Shown: positions 44,850 to 53,357 of the stretch, one piece after another | Layout: each line of letters starts with the position of its first letter | How positions within the stretch are numbered: position 1 is the first letter of the stretch | Source of the DNA: Streptomyces rapamycinicus NRRL 5491 | GTDB taxonomy: Bacteria; Actinomycetota; Actinomycetes; Streptomycetales; Streptomycetaceae | DNA: 64,000 nt | Assembly: GCF_024298965.1 (NCBI RefSeq) | Contig: NZ_CP085193.1 | Coordinates: 1,984,001 to 2,048,000, forward strand | Direction: 5' to 3' | Notes under the pieces: generated by a model | The model's database searches: none | Told to the model about the DNA's origin: nothing | The model's input: only the letters and a program-made list of their open reading frames with translations | Translations under genes and position numbers: made by a program

Positions 44850-45446
44850 TCACACGATGGCGCGGCGGTCGGGTCCCGGCTGTTTGAGAGCGGCGGTGGC
44901 GAGGCGCAGTTCGCGAAAGGCCTGGTCGAGCTGGTCGTGGAGGGGGATGGAAGGTTCCTCCATCCAGCGGTGGGTGGCGACTGCGAATGTGTCCATGGCG
45001 ACCTGGGCGCACAGGGGCGCGGTCCGGGCGGCGACGCCGCGGGCTTGCAGGGCGTCGGTCAGTGCGTTCACCAGGAGGGCTCGCTTGGCCAGGGAGCGTT
45101 CCTGGAGGGCGGGGGTCTCGGCGATGAGTCGGACACCGGGCTCGGTGAACGGGCGGTTGCGTTCGAACAGAGGCACCGTCTCATGGAAGGCGGCGCGCAG
45201 GGTGGGCAGCGGTTTCATGCCGTGCGGGACAGCGGCGACGGCCTTGACGAGCAGGTCACGCAGTTCGGTTTCTCCGTCGAAGAGCATCTCGCGTTTGTCG
45301 GCGAAGTGGCGGTAGAAGGTGCGCTCGGTCACACCGGCGCGAGAGGCGATGGCTTCGACCGGCGTCTGGTCGAAGCCATGTTCGGTGAACAGTTCCAGTG
45401 CGGCCTGCTGAAGCCGCCGACGCACCGCTTCCCCACTTCTTGGCAT
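44850..45446 (-). CDS. TetR family repressor
   Basis: 198 aa. HTH at residues about 10-55 (LQQAALELFTEHGFDQTPVE, ASRAGVTERTFYRHFADKRE). The C-terminal helices vary. Divergent from the SDR gene at 45549; the 102-bp gap contains three matching operators (45467-45526), which makes it the likely repressor of the SDR-esterase operon and of itself. It abuts the antiporter remnant downstream. Confidence 0.92.
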   Translation of the reverse strand: MPRSGEAVRRRLQQAALELFTEHGFDQTPVEAIASRAGVTERTFYRHFADKREMLFDGETELRDLLVKAVAAVPHGMKPLPTLRAAFHETVPLFERNRPFTEPGVRLIAETPALQERSLAKRALLVNALTDALQARGVAARTAPLCAQVAMDTFAVATHRWMEEPSIPLHDQLDQAFRELRLATAALKQPGPDRRAIV

Positions 45447-45466
45447 GAATCGACCCTACCACTTTG

Positions 45467-45526
45467 CGTCAGTCCATGACGTAAGTTAGCGTCACACACT
45501 GACGCTAAAAACGTCAGTCTATGACG
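45467..45526. promoter_or_regulatory. Three phased TetR operators
   Basis: CGTCA-N5-TGACG occurs at 45467-45481, 45490-45504 and 45512-45526. Centres are 23 and 22 bp apart, about two helix turns. The middle copy extends to a perfect 9-bp repeat TTAGCGTCA-N5-TGACGCTAA (45486-45508). All lie between the divergent TetR and SDR starts. Confidence 0.75.
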
Positions 45527-45548
45527 CTAAGAATAAGAGGCATCTCGC

Positions 45549-46316
45549 ATGGAACAGCGATTCGGCGGAAAGACGGTGATCGTCACCGGTGCCAGCTCCG
45601 GGATCGGAGTCGGCATCGCCAGGCGGTTCGCCCTAGAGGGAGCGAACGTGGTCCTCGCGGCGCGGCGCAAGGACCGGCTGGACACGCTCGCGGCCGAGCT
45701 CGGGACGGAGCGAACCCTCGCGGTGGCCACCGATGTCACCAGCCGGGATGCGGTGCAGGCCATGATCGGCGCCGCCGTGGACCGGTTCGGGGGCTTGGAC
45801 GTGCTGGTGTCCAACGCCGGTCTGGGCCTGGGCAAGGACTTCGAGAAGACGACCCTTGACGACTGGCGGCTCGTCATGAGCACCGATGTCGACAGCTGCT
45901 TCTTCGGCGCACAGGCGGCGCTGCCGCACCTGAAGCAGAGCCGCGGCAGCATCGTGCAGATCGCCTCGGCGTCCGGGCTGGGAGGCGACCGGATGCTCAC
46001 CGCCTACAACGCGGCCAAGGGCGCGGTTGTGAACTTCACCCGCGGACTCGCCTTCGACCTCGGCCGGTTGGGCATCCGGGTGAACGCCGTCGCCCCCTCC
46101 CTGACCCTCGGGGCGGAACACGCCGATCACCCCGACGCCGGGAGCCTGATCGAGCGGTTCGACCAGCGCCGGGCTCTGACCGGTTACAGCACTCCGGCCG
46201 ACATCGCCGGTGCGGTCGCCTTCCTCTCTTCCGACGATGCCCGCTTCATCACCGGAACCATTCTGCCCGTCGACGGCGGCATCACCGCCGGCAGCGGCCA
46301 GCCTCCCCTGTTCTGA
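45549..46316 (+). CDS. SDR family oxidoreductase
   Basis: 255 aa classical SDR. Cofactor loop TGASSGIGVGIARRF, the AARRKDRLD arginines suggest NADP, NAG at SNAGLGLG, catalytic serine in QIASASGLGG and the Tyr-x-x-x-Lys pair in AYNAAKGAVVN. C-terminal ILPVDGGITAGSG is typical of family members that use the substrate loop. It precedes an esterase gene by 20 bp; the two are probably one operon under the TetR gene. Substrate not predictable. Confidence 0.92.
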   Translation: MEQRFGGKTVIVTGASSGIGVGIARRFALEGANVVLAARRKDRLDTLAAELGTERTLAVATDVTSRDAVQAMIGAAVDRFGGLDVLVSNAGLGLGKDFEKTTLDDWRLVMSTDVDSCFFGAQAALPHLKQSRGSIVQIASASGLGGDRMLTAYNAAKGAVVNFTRGLAFDLGRLGIRVNAVAPSLTLGAEHADHPDAGSLIERFDQRRALTGYSTPADIAGAVAFLSSDDARFITGTILPVDGGITAGSGQPPLF

Positions 46317-46336
46317 TCCCGGAAAGGAACACGGCG

Positions 46337-47302
46337 ATGGCCTACGACATCGACCCCGAACTCGCCGCGGCACTGGACGCCATACCCAAGGGCCCCAACG
46401 GCGCCATGCTGGACTTCTCCGACATCCCCGCCTTCCGCGCGCAGACGGAGGCGGCCGGAGCCCAACTCCCAGTCCTCGCCCCGGACCCGCGAGTCAAGAT
46501 CGAGACGCTCAGCGTCCCGCGCGAGGACGCAACCGTGCTCGACGTAGTGATGTTCCACCCCGGCAGCATCGACCAGCCCCGCCCATCCCTTCTCTATTTC
46601 CACGCCGGAGGGCAGGTCCTCGGCAGCGCCCACGACTCGGCCTCCCACTCGTACGCCGCGACCATGGCCCTGCGACTCGACATCGTGCTGGCCGTGGTCG
46701 ACTACCGGCTCGCGCCCGAAACCCGGGCCCCGGGAGCGGCCGAGGACGGCTACCTCGCCTTCACCTACCTCACCGAGCACGCCTCCGAGCACGGGATCGA
46801 CCCGGACAGGATCGGGCTCGCCGGGGCGAGTGGCGGCGGGGCGCCCGCCACAGCCACCGCGCTCATGGTCCGCGACCGCGGCGACCGCCGACCGCGGCTG
46901 CTGTCGCTGAACTACCCGATGCTCGACGACCGCAATGAGACCCCGTCCAGCCACGAGATCGTCGACCTCGGCATCTACGACCGCCGGGAGAACGAGTACG
47001 CCTGGGCAGCCGTGCTGGGCGACCGCACAGGCGCCGCCGATGTCCACCCGTACAGCTCGCCCGGCCGTGCCACGGACGTGGCCGGCTTGCCGGACACCTT
47101 CATCGCCGTGGCACAGTACGACGTCTTCCGTGACGAGAACATCGACTTCGCGCAGCGGCTGATCGCCGCCGGCGTGCCCGTCGATCTGCACCTCTACGCC
47201 CACGCCTTCCACGCCTGGGACATGTTCGCCCCGAACTCGGCCCTGGCCACGACCTTCGAACGGACCTGGCACGACTACCTACGCCGCCACCTCCACGGCT
47301 AG
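46337..47302 (+). CDS. Alpha/beta hydrolase (hormone-sensitive lipase family)
   Basis: 321 aa. The oxyanion motif appears as LLYFHAGGQVLG (HAGG in place of HGGG), the nucleophile elbow as IGLAGASGGGAPATA (GASGG in place of GDSAGG), and the catalytic acid and His as FIAVAQYDVFRDEN and YAHAFHAWDMF. These are small variations of the HSL/BCHE type esterase. It follows the SDR gene at 20 bp in a likely two-gene operon, which suggests reduction and then hydrolysis of a shared substrate class. Confidence 0.88.
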   Translation: MAYDIDPELAAALDAIPKGPNGAMLDFSDIPAFRAQTEAAGAQLPVLAPDPRVKIETLSVPREDATVLDVVMFHPGSIDQPRPSLLYFHAGGQVLGSAHDSASHSYAATMALRLDIVLAVVDYRLAPETRAPGAAEDGYLAFTYLTEHASEHGIDPDRIGLAGASGGGAPATATALMVRDRGDRRPRLLSLNYPMLDDRNETPSSHEIVDLGIYDRRENEYAWAAVLGDRTGAADVHPYSSPGRATDVAGLPDTFIAVAQYDVFRDENIDFAQRLIAAGVPVDLHLYAHAFHAWDMFAPNSALATTFERTWHDYLRRHLHG

Positions 47303-47315
47303 AGAACCCGGCGCC

Positions 47316-47335
47316 GAGGAGGAACTGGCCTCCTC
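47316..47335. terminator. Terminator after the SDR-esterase operon
   Basis: Stem GAGGAGG / CCTCCTC with a six-base loop, between the esterase stop (47302) and the convergent SulP stop (47401). Confidence 0.5.
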
Positions 47336-47400
47336 CGCCCCAGCGGGCCGAGGCGGCTCCGGGTACGGTGCCGCCTGATCCCGCGCCGGCATGTCTGGAC

Positions 47401-48933
47401 TCAATGGCCGACGGTGAGTTCGCCGCTGAGCTTGCCGTGGAGGTGGGCGCTGGGTTCGTTCAGGCCGGTGATCTGGACGGTCTTTCCGCGCTGCGCGTAC
47501 TTGGTCTCGATGGCGTCGAGGGCGGCGACGGAGGAGGCGTCCCAGACGTGCGCGGCGGACAGGTCGATGACGACCGTCTTCGGATCGGTGGCGTAGTCGA
47601 ACTGGCCGACGAGGTCGTTGGAGGAGGCGAAGAACAGCTCCCCCGTGACCCGGTAGACCACGGTGGCGTGGTCGGGGTCGGTGACCGCGGTGACCTCGGC
47701 GAGGCGGGCGACCCGCTTGGCGAAGACGACCATGGCGGTGATCGAGCCCACGACGACACCGATGGCCAGGTTGTGGGTGGCCACGACGACCGCGACGGTG
47801 ATCGCCATGACGGCGATCTCCCCGGCGGGCATCCGCTTGAGCGTCTTCGGGGCGATGGAGTGCCAGTCGAAGGTCGTGAACGACACCATGACCATCACGG
47901 CGACCAGAGCGGCCATGGGGATGTCGGAGACGACCGGACCGAAGACGATGCACAGCAACATCAGGAACGTGCCGGCCAGGAACGTCGACAGGCGGGTGCG
48001 GGCGCCGGAGACCTTCACGTTGATCATCGTCTGGCCGATCATCGCGCAGCCGCCCATGCCACCGAAGAAGCCGGTGACGACGTTGGCGATGCCCTGACCG
48101 ATGGACTCGCGGGTCTTGTTGGAGCGGGTGTCGGTGATGTCGTCGACCAGCTTGGCCGTCATCAGCGACTCCATCAGGCCGACCAGCGCCATCGCGAAGG
48201 CGTACGGCGCGATGGTGGTCAGCGTGTCCAAGGTGAAGGGCACGTCGGGCAGGCCGGGAACCGGCAGGGAGGACGGCAGTTCGCCCCTGTCGCCGACGGT
48301 GGGCACCGCGATCCCGGCCGCGACCGTGACGACGGTGAGGATCACGATCGACACCAGCGGCGCCGGGACCACGGTGGTGACCTTCGGGAAGAACACCATC
48401 AACACCAGACCGGCCGCGATCAGCGGGTAGACGGCCCAGGGCACATCGGACATCTCGGGGACCTGAGCCATGAAGATCAGGATGGCGAGGGCATTGACGA
48501 AGCCGACCATCACCGAGCGGGGGACGAACCGCATCAGCTTCGCCACGCCCAGGGCGCCCAGCGCGATCTGGAAGACACCGGCGAGGATCACCGTGGCGAC
48601 CAGATAGCCCAGGCCGTGTTCACGGTTCATCGGCGCGGTCACCAGCGCGACGGCGCCCGTCGCGGCGGAGATCATCGCCCGGCGTCCGCCGACGATCGCG
48701 ATGGTGACGGCCATGGTGAAGGACGCGAACAGGCCGATGGCCGGGTCCACCCCGGCGATGACCGAAAACGAAATGGCCTCGGGAATCAGCGCCAGCGCGA
48801 CGACCAGACCGCCAAGGACCTCGGTGCGCCAGACCTTCGGATCGGTCAGCCAATCGGGCTTCAGGCCGCGCAGACGCGCGGCCGAGGAGACAGCGGGACC
48901 ATACAAGGGAGGAGGAACCTCGTGCTCGGGCAC
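47401..48933 (-). CDS. SulP family anion transporter with STAS domain
   Basis: About 510 aa. The sulfate-permease core begins at LKPDWLTDPKVWRTEVLGGL and shows ALALIPEAISFSVIAGVDP, MVGFVNALAILIFMAQVPEM, and GFFGGMGGCAMIGQTMINV; the C-terminal STAS domain is VVIDLSAAHVWDASSVAALD. Members carry sulfate, bicarbonate or other anions. The start is uncertain: GTG 48933, TTG 48906 and GTG 49044 are all in frame. A Cys-containing leader peptide with a good ribosome site lies upstream at 49080-49124, and a MerR gene is divergent. Confidence 0.86.
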   Translation of the reverse strand: MPEHEVPPPLYGPAVSSAARLRGLKPDWLTDPKVWRTEVLGGLVVALALIPEAISFSVIAGVDPAIGLFASFTMAVTIAIVGGRRAMISAATGAVALVTAPMNREHGLGYLVATVILAGVFQIALGALGVAKLMRFVPRSVMVGFVNALAILIFMAQVPEMSDVPWAVYPLIAAGLVLMVFFPKVTTVVPAPLVSIVILTVVTVAAGIAVPTVGDRGELPSSLPVPGLPDVPFTLDTLTTIAPYAFAMALVGLMESLMTAKLVDDITDTRSNKTRESIGQGIANVVTGFFGGMGGCAMIGQTMINVKVSGARTRLSTFLAGTFLMLLCIVFGPVVSDIPMAALVAVMVMVSFTTFDWHSIAPKTLKRMPAGEIAVMAITVAVVVATHNLAIGVVVGSITAMVVFAKRVARLAEVTAVTDPDHATVVYRVTGELFFASSNDLVGQFDYATDPKTVVIDLSAAHVWDASSVAALDAIETKYAQRGKTVQITGLNEPSAHLHGKLSGELTVGH

Positions 48934-49079
48934 GCCCCTTGGCCGGGGACGTGCGGGAACGGCGTGGAGGGGCCGGGTCGGCACCCTGCGGACGGCCGCG
49001 CGGAACGCGGACCGGTACTGGAAGGCGGGACGGAGCGGAAGCACGGATGCGGCCGGACTTCACGCCCAGGAGTGGAGGG

Positions 49080-49124
49080 TCACGGCGGGCAGACCGCGGC
49101 GTCGGGCGTCACCGGCTCGCGCAT
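49080..49124 (-). CDS. 14-aa leader peptide upstream of SulP
   Basis: ATG 49124 stands six bases after GCAGGAG, a better ribosome site than that of the SulP gene. The peptide is MREPVTPDAAVCPP, ending Cys-Pro-Pro before TGA. It is too short for ordinary gene finders. Position in front of an anion/sulfate carrier and the late Cys resemble cysteine-sensing uORFs known from mycobacteria; that role is inferred here. Confidence 0.45.
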   Translation of the reverse strand: MREPVTPDAAVCPP

Positions 49125-49220
49125 GCGGTTCTCCTGCAAGAATCAGATCTTCGCCGGGGGCATCATCGGCCCCGGCACGGCAACGGCAGAGCAGCGCCAG
49201 GCCGCCTCACTGCCGAGAAC

Positions 49221-49242
49221 TCTACCCTAACGTTAGGGTAGA
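49221..49242. promoter_or_regulatory. Perfect 22-bp palindrome, MerR operator
   Basis: Perfectly symmetrical, each arm TCTACCCTAAC. It sits 65 bp before the MerR GTG (49307) and about 290 bp upstream of the SulP start. Size and symmetry match the site that MerR dimers bind between -35 and -10. Confidence 0.7.
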
Positions 49243-49306
49243 GGTCGGCCGAGGCTGCGAGCGGACGCGGCTCGCCGCGAACGAGAAGGGCCAGAGGATC
49301 ACGGGC

Positions 49307-49711
49307 GTGGACGGCAAGCACATGCAGATCGGCGAAGTCGCCGCGCGGACCGAGCTGTCCCTGCGCACCATCCGCCACTACGACGAGACCGGCCTTGTGG
49401 TCCCCTCCGCCCGTTCCCAGGGCGGCTTCCGCCTCTACACCGAGACCGATGTCGCCCGCCTGATGGTCATCCGCCGCATGAAACCGCTCGGCTTCACCCT
49501 GGACCAGATGCGCGACTTGCTGGAGGCCACCGACCGCCTCGACACCGGTGCCGAGATGCCGACCGGCGAGCGGGAGAATCTGCTGGACCGCGTACGCGGC
49601 TTCGAGGAGTCCGCGCGGCAGCGGGTGGCGGACCTGCGGACCCAACTGGCGCGGGCGGAGGAATTCGCCGCTACTCTGGGCGAGCGCCTCACCTCGGCGC
49701 AGCGTCACTGA
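49307..49711 (+). CDS. MerR family regulator
   Basis: 134 aa from GTG 49307 behind AGAGGA; an in-frame ATG (49322) is five codons later. HTH and wing: MQIGEVAARTELSLRTIRHY, DETGLVVPSARSQGGFRLY, then the coiled-coil dimer helix (ENLLDRVRGFEESARQRVAD). No C-terminal metal-binding Cys is present, so the effector is probably not a thiophilic metal. It is divergent from SulP and likely binds the 22-bp palindrome between them. Confidence 0.9.
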   Translation: MDGKHMQIGEVAARTELSLRTIRHYDETGLVVPSARSQGGFRLYTETDVARLMVIRRMKPLGFTLDQMRDLLEATDRLDTGAEMPTGERENLLDRVRGFEESARQRVADLRTQLARAEEFAATLGERLTSAQRH

Positions 49712-49848
49712 CGACGTTGGGTCAGCACGTCCCATCGAGATCGAAGGACGGCGCGTGGTGGATCCGCACGCTCCAACCTGGGAACAGCGCCCGGTTGAAG
49801 GTTCAATTTCGCACCTAGCGCCGGGCCCAGGGAACGCGTGGCAACCCC

Positions 49849-51144
49849 TCAGCTCCCGTGGACCGAGTCCTCCTTGTCCGGGATGACGCTGCCGTCCTGT
49901 CGCCGCACCGGACCCAGCGTGCCGTCGGAGTTGGTGTATCCAGTGGTGGAACAGGGGTAGGCGGCCTCCTTGCGCGGCAGCGGATCGATGAACATGGGGT
50001 TGATCAGCCAGGCACCGTCCGCGTTGTCGTAGGCCCGGCACATGATCTCGTTCTTGTTCCGGTTGAGGACCAGGCCCGCGCCGGTGGCGTCGCCGACCAT
50101 GGTCACATCGGTGTCGGCATCACCCGCGCCAATCACCAGGCGCCCCTCAGGAGGCTGCTGTTTCCAGGCAGCAGGGCCGGTGACACCGAACACCTTCTCG
50201 TTGAGCCAGCAGCGCTTGCCCTCGATGTACGGCATGACCTTGCCCTTGCTGTCGGGTTCACCACCGCACCCTTCCTGGGTGTAGGTGATCCGCCCCCGAC
50301 GGTCGAGCAGGTTGCGGATGGCGAGAGTGTGCTGGCGGTCGACGCCGACGCCACTCGCCCAGGCGTTGGTGACCGGAGTGCTGCCCGCGGAATCCACCCA
50401 CACCTCGAAGCCCGCCTTCTTCAGGACCCGGATCAGGTCCTTGATCTGCGGGTTGTAGCGAGCGTAGGCGTGCAGGGTGTGGCTGCCGACCCGCTGCGTG
50501 GCGCCGACGGGCGCAGCCAGCGCCTCGGCCCGGGACTTCCGCGCGTAGGAGGTGACCTCGGCCTCGGTGTGGCCCGCGAACAGCTGGGGCACCCAGGCGT
50601 ATTGGGGAAGAGTCCGGCGGCTGTTCCACTCTCCCGCGAATGCCTTGTGGCCGTTCATCAGGGTGGCCTCACTGCGGATGGAGAAAATCTCGTCCGTGCA
50701 GGCGGTGTTGGCGGAAGTCGGCAGTGGCGCACCGGCGGGCACATCCGTGCCACATGCTTTGGTCAGTGCCCGGTCGGCTTCCTCGGTCAGCCAGGGACTG
50801 GTGTCGGACCAGCGTGCCGGTCGCAAGACCTTGTCGTGCTTGAGAGCCCAGGCGATGGCGAGGTCGGTGATGTCGTTCTTGGTGACGGTGTTGTCCCAGT
50901 CGAAGGCGGCGACTGGCCGCTTGTCATGACGCATATGCGGGTTGCCGCATGTTCCGTGCTCGTCGATCACTCGCTGAAGCCGCTCCCTGTTGTCGCCGTA
51001 CCACGCGAGCGACGAAGAGAGGCGGGGGCAGTGGGGCCGTCCGGCGGCGGTCCCCGCCGCGTATGTCGTGCCCGCTGGAATCAAGGACGTCAGTAAGGCG
51101 ACCGATGCCAGCCCGAGGACGGCGCCCAGGGAAGCAGTACGCAT
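49849..51144 (-). CDS. Secreted HAD phosphatase (phosphorylcholine-phosphatase-like)
   Basis: 431 aa with a Sec signal peptide (about 30 residues, cleavage near GTTYAAG). The nucleophile motif is VAAFDWDNTVTKNDI (DxD-N-T), motif II lies in VWVDSAGSTPVTNAW, and motif III/IV is LVIGAGDADTDVTMVGDA. Several Cys in the second half (QEGCGGEP, KRCWLNE, YPCSTTG) suggest disulphides. The arrangement matches extracellular HAD phosphatases like Pseudomonas PchP. Substrate (choline phosphate?) is inferred from family only. Confidence 0.82.
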   Translation of the reverse strand: MRTASLGAVLGLASVALLTSLIPAGTTYAAGTAAGRPHCPRLSSSLAWYGDNRERLQRVIDEHGTCGNPHMRHDKRPVAAFDWDNTVTKNDITDLAIAWALKHDKVLRPARWSDTSPWLTEEADRALTKACGTDVPAGAPLPTSANTACTDEIFSIRSEATLMNGHKAFAGEWNSRRTLPQYAWVPQLFAGHTEAEVTSYARKSRAEALAAPVGATQRVGSHTLHAYARYNPQIKDLIRVLKKAGFEVWVDSAGSTPVTNAWASGVGVDRQHTLAIRNLLDRRGRITYTQEGCGGEPDSKGKVMPYIEGKRCWLNEKVFGVTGPAAWKQQPPEGRLVIGAGDADTDVTMVGDATGAGLVLNRNKNEIMCRAYDNADGAWLINPMFIDPLPRKEAAYPCSTTGYTNSDGTLGPVRRQDGSVIPDKEDSVHGS

Positions 51145-51560
51145 GCGGTGACTCTCCTTCGCATCGAGAACGGTGAGGACAACACGTTCGTACGACGGAC
51201 TGCGGGACGTCTCGTACCGTACGCGCAGCGATCATCCGGGTACACCTTTGAGCGGCGGGCCACCGTGGCGGCCGCGAGCGCCACCATCCCGGCGCCCTGA
51301 AGCCCCACGAACTCGGTCACCGCCACGTCGCGGCACACCCCACACCTGGCCCTGGGCACCGGTCCATGAGGTGTCGCGTCTCGCGGGCGTCACCTGTTTG
51401 ACGGGTTACGCAGCTCCGGATTAGCCTGCGATCGTCACCAGCCGCCCGCCGAGGGCCGTGTCGCCCGGACAGCCCGTTCACCCACGTCCTCGCTCAGCCG
51501 TGGCCCATCGCCATGGCCTGATCGCGTCATGGCCCTGACCAGCACTCCCACGAGGAACCC
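51145..51560. other. Promoter region of the DinB/C-S lyase operon
   Basis: About 415 bp with no supported gene. It contains the operator at 51389-51409 and a probable promoter (TTGACG 51398-51403, 18 bp, TAGCCT 51422-51427) pointing to the DinB gene at 51561. A minus-strand frame with GC-rich codons at 51235-51300 is possibly a gene relic. Confidence 0.5.
51389..51409 (+). promoter_or_regulatory. GTCACC-N9-GGTGAC element, site 1
   Basis: GTCACC-N9-GGTTAC with the spacer TGTTTGACG, whose TTGACG serves as the -35 box of the promoter for the DinB operon. One mismatch in the right arm. It is the leftmost of nine such elements between here and 58024. Confidence 0.65.
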
Positions 51561-52025
51561 ATGGAACTGAACGAGTACCTGTACTTCCTGCGCCGCGCGT
51601 TCGACGGCATGATCAGCGCACTGGAGGAACTGGGCGACGAGCTCGCCAATACCGCGCTTCCGCCGACCGGGGCGAACAGCCCGTTCGCGATCGCCTATCA
51701 CTGCACGGGCGTGGCCGATTACTGGATCGGGCACGTCATCGCCGACAGGTCCGTGGACCGGGACCGGGCCTCGGAGTTCACCGCCGTCGGGACGGTCACC
51801 GACCTCAAGAGTGCTGTGGACCCGCTGTTCGGCCGTCTGCGCGACGACCTGTGCGGAGTCGACCCGCAGGCGGCGCCCCGCAACGTACCGCCCGTCTCCT
51901 TCGAAGGCCCCGACCGCCCGCTGACCTGCGCCGGTGTTCAGCTGCACGTACTGGAGGAACTCGCCCAGCACCACGGGCAGGTACAGATCACCCGGGACGT
52001 CCTCCTGAACGGCACGGCACGATGA
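51561..52025 (+). CDS. DinB family (DUF664) protein, possible mycothiol-type transferase
   Basis: 154 aa four-helix bundle of the DinB/YfiT superfamily. The metal triad is visible: His47 in AYHCTGVADYWIGH, His129 and His137 in LHVLEELAQHHGQ. Related actinobacterial proteins transfer mycothiol or other low-molecular thiols to electrophiles; that activity is known for the family, not shown here. The stop overlaps the ATG of the C-S lyase gene (ATGA, 52022-52025), so the two are coupled, which suggests that the lyase acts on the thiol adduct. Confidence 0.82.
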   Translation: MELNEYLYFLRRAFDGMISALEELGDELANTALPPTGANSPFAIAYHCTGVADYWIGHVIADRSVDRDRASEFTAVGTVTDLKSAVDPLFGRLRDDLCGVDPQAAPRNVPPVSFEGPDRPLTCAGVQLHVLEELAQHHGQVQITRDVLLNGTAR

Positions 52026-53245
52026 CTCATCCGGCCCCCGCCCCGGGAGCCCCCGCCCCCGACCATCGCCACGTCCCCGGCTTCGACGACCTCGACCGGG
52101 ACTGGCTGCGCAACCGCGCCGGGGTGAAGTGGCACCGCGTGGATCAAACGGTCCTGCCCGCCTGGGTGGCCGACATGGACTACCCGATCCCCCGGGCCGT
52201 CGCCGAGGCTCTCCACGAGGCCGTCACTTACGGAGATCTGGGATATCCCGACTGGCCCGACGGCAGCCCGCTGCGCCGGCTCTTCGCCGAGCGCATGACG
52301 TGCCGTTACGGCTGGGAGGCCGCGCCATCCCGTGTCCGCGAACAAACAGACCTCATACAGTGCCTGCAGCTCCTGCTCCACCTGGCCACCTCCCCGGGGG
52401 ATGCCGTCGCGGTCCAGACGCCGAACTACCCTCCGTTCCTGGCCACGCTGAGGACAATGCGGCGTCCCGCCGTTCCGGTGCCCATGATCCAGACCGACCA
52501 GGGCTGGCGCATGGACTTCGCCGCGCTGGCCGACGGCGTGGCCCGCCACGGCTGCAAGGTGCTCCTGCTGGTGAACCCGCACAACCCCACCGGCCGCGTC
52601 ATGACCCGGGACGAGCTCGAGGAGATCGCCGCCGTCGCCCGACGGCACGACTTGCTGGTCATCAGCGACGAGATCCACTCCGAGCTGAGCCACGCCCCCC
52701 ACCAGCACATCCCCTTCGCGTCCCTGTCGCCCGACGCCGCCGCACGGACGGTGACCATCACCTCCGCTACCAAGGCGTTCAACCTTGCCGGGCTGCGCTG
52801 CACCGTCACCCACTACGGCCCCGACCGGCTGCTGGCCACCCGCGACGCCCAGCCACCGGACCTGTACGGAACCGTCTCCACCCTCGGCGTCATCGGCACC
52901 CGAGCGGCCTGGCGGCACGGAGATCCCTGGCAGAAGGAACTTCTGACCGTCCTGGACCGCAACCGCCATCGTGTCCACGACGTACTACGCGACCGGGTGC
53001 CGGCGCTGCGCCACTGGCTTCCCGAAGCCACCTACCTCGCCTGGCTCGACGTCCGTGGGCTACGGCTCACGGAAGATCCGGTCCAGTACGTGCTCCGCCA
53101 GGGCAAGGTCCTCCTCGACGGCGGGGAACCCTTCGGTCCGGAGTCCGGCGGGTATCTGCGGCTCAACTTCGCCACCTCGGCGCGGGTGCTGGACGAGGTT
53201 CTCGACGGGGTCAGCACCGCGCTGGCCCCCCTCCAGGAGCGCTGA
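52022..53245 (+). CDS. PatB/MalY-type PLP C-S lyase
   Basis: 407 aa. Fold type I aminotransferase of the MalY/PatB branch. The N-terminal WHRVDQTVLPAWVADMDYPI is the family hallmark (ADMDF/Y), followed by GDLGYPDWPDG, NPHNPTGRVMT, ISDEIHSELSH and the PLP-lysine loop TITSATKAFNLAGLR. These enzymes cleave cystathionine or cysteine S-conjugates to thiol, pyruvate and ammonia via 2-aminoacrylate. It is coupled to the DinB gene by a 4-bp overlap, and RidA, which removes 2-aminoacrylate, follows 113 bp later. Confidence 0.92.
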   Translation: MTHPAPAPGAPAPDHRHVPGFDDLDRDWLRNRAGVKWHRVDQTVLPAWVADMDYPIPRAVAEALHEAVTYGDLGYPDWPDGSPLRRLFAERMTCRYGWEAAPSRVREQTDLIQCLQLLLHLATSPGDAVAVQTPNYPPFLATLRTMRRPAVPVPMIQTDQGWRMDFAALADGVARHGCKVLLLVNPHNPTGRVMTRDELEEIAAVARRHDLLVISDEIHSELSHAPHQHIPFASLSPDAAARTVTITSATKAFNLAGLRCTVTHYGPDRLLATRDAQPPDLYGTVSTLGVIGTRAAWRHGDPWQKELLTVLDRNRHRVHDVLRDRVPALRHWLPEATYLAWLDVRGLRLTEDPVQYVLRQGKVLLDGGEPFGPESGGYLRLNFATSARVLDEVLDGVSTALAPLQER

Positions 53246-53357
53246 GGACGCGACGCGCAAGCACCCACGTGTATCAGCCCCGTGCCGTCGGCGCCCCTCA
53301 GCGGGCCGGCGCACCCCACGACATGTCTCCCGACCCGGACGAAAGAAGGAAATCCCT

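Noticed and set aside
51090-51359. Minus-strand 89-aa frame before the DinB operon
   Set aside because: Some GC-rich third positions, but overlaps the start of the secreted HAD gene, has no ribosome site and no domain; at most a relic.
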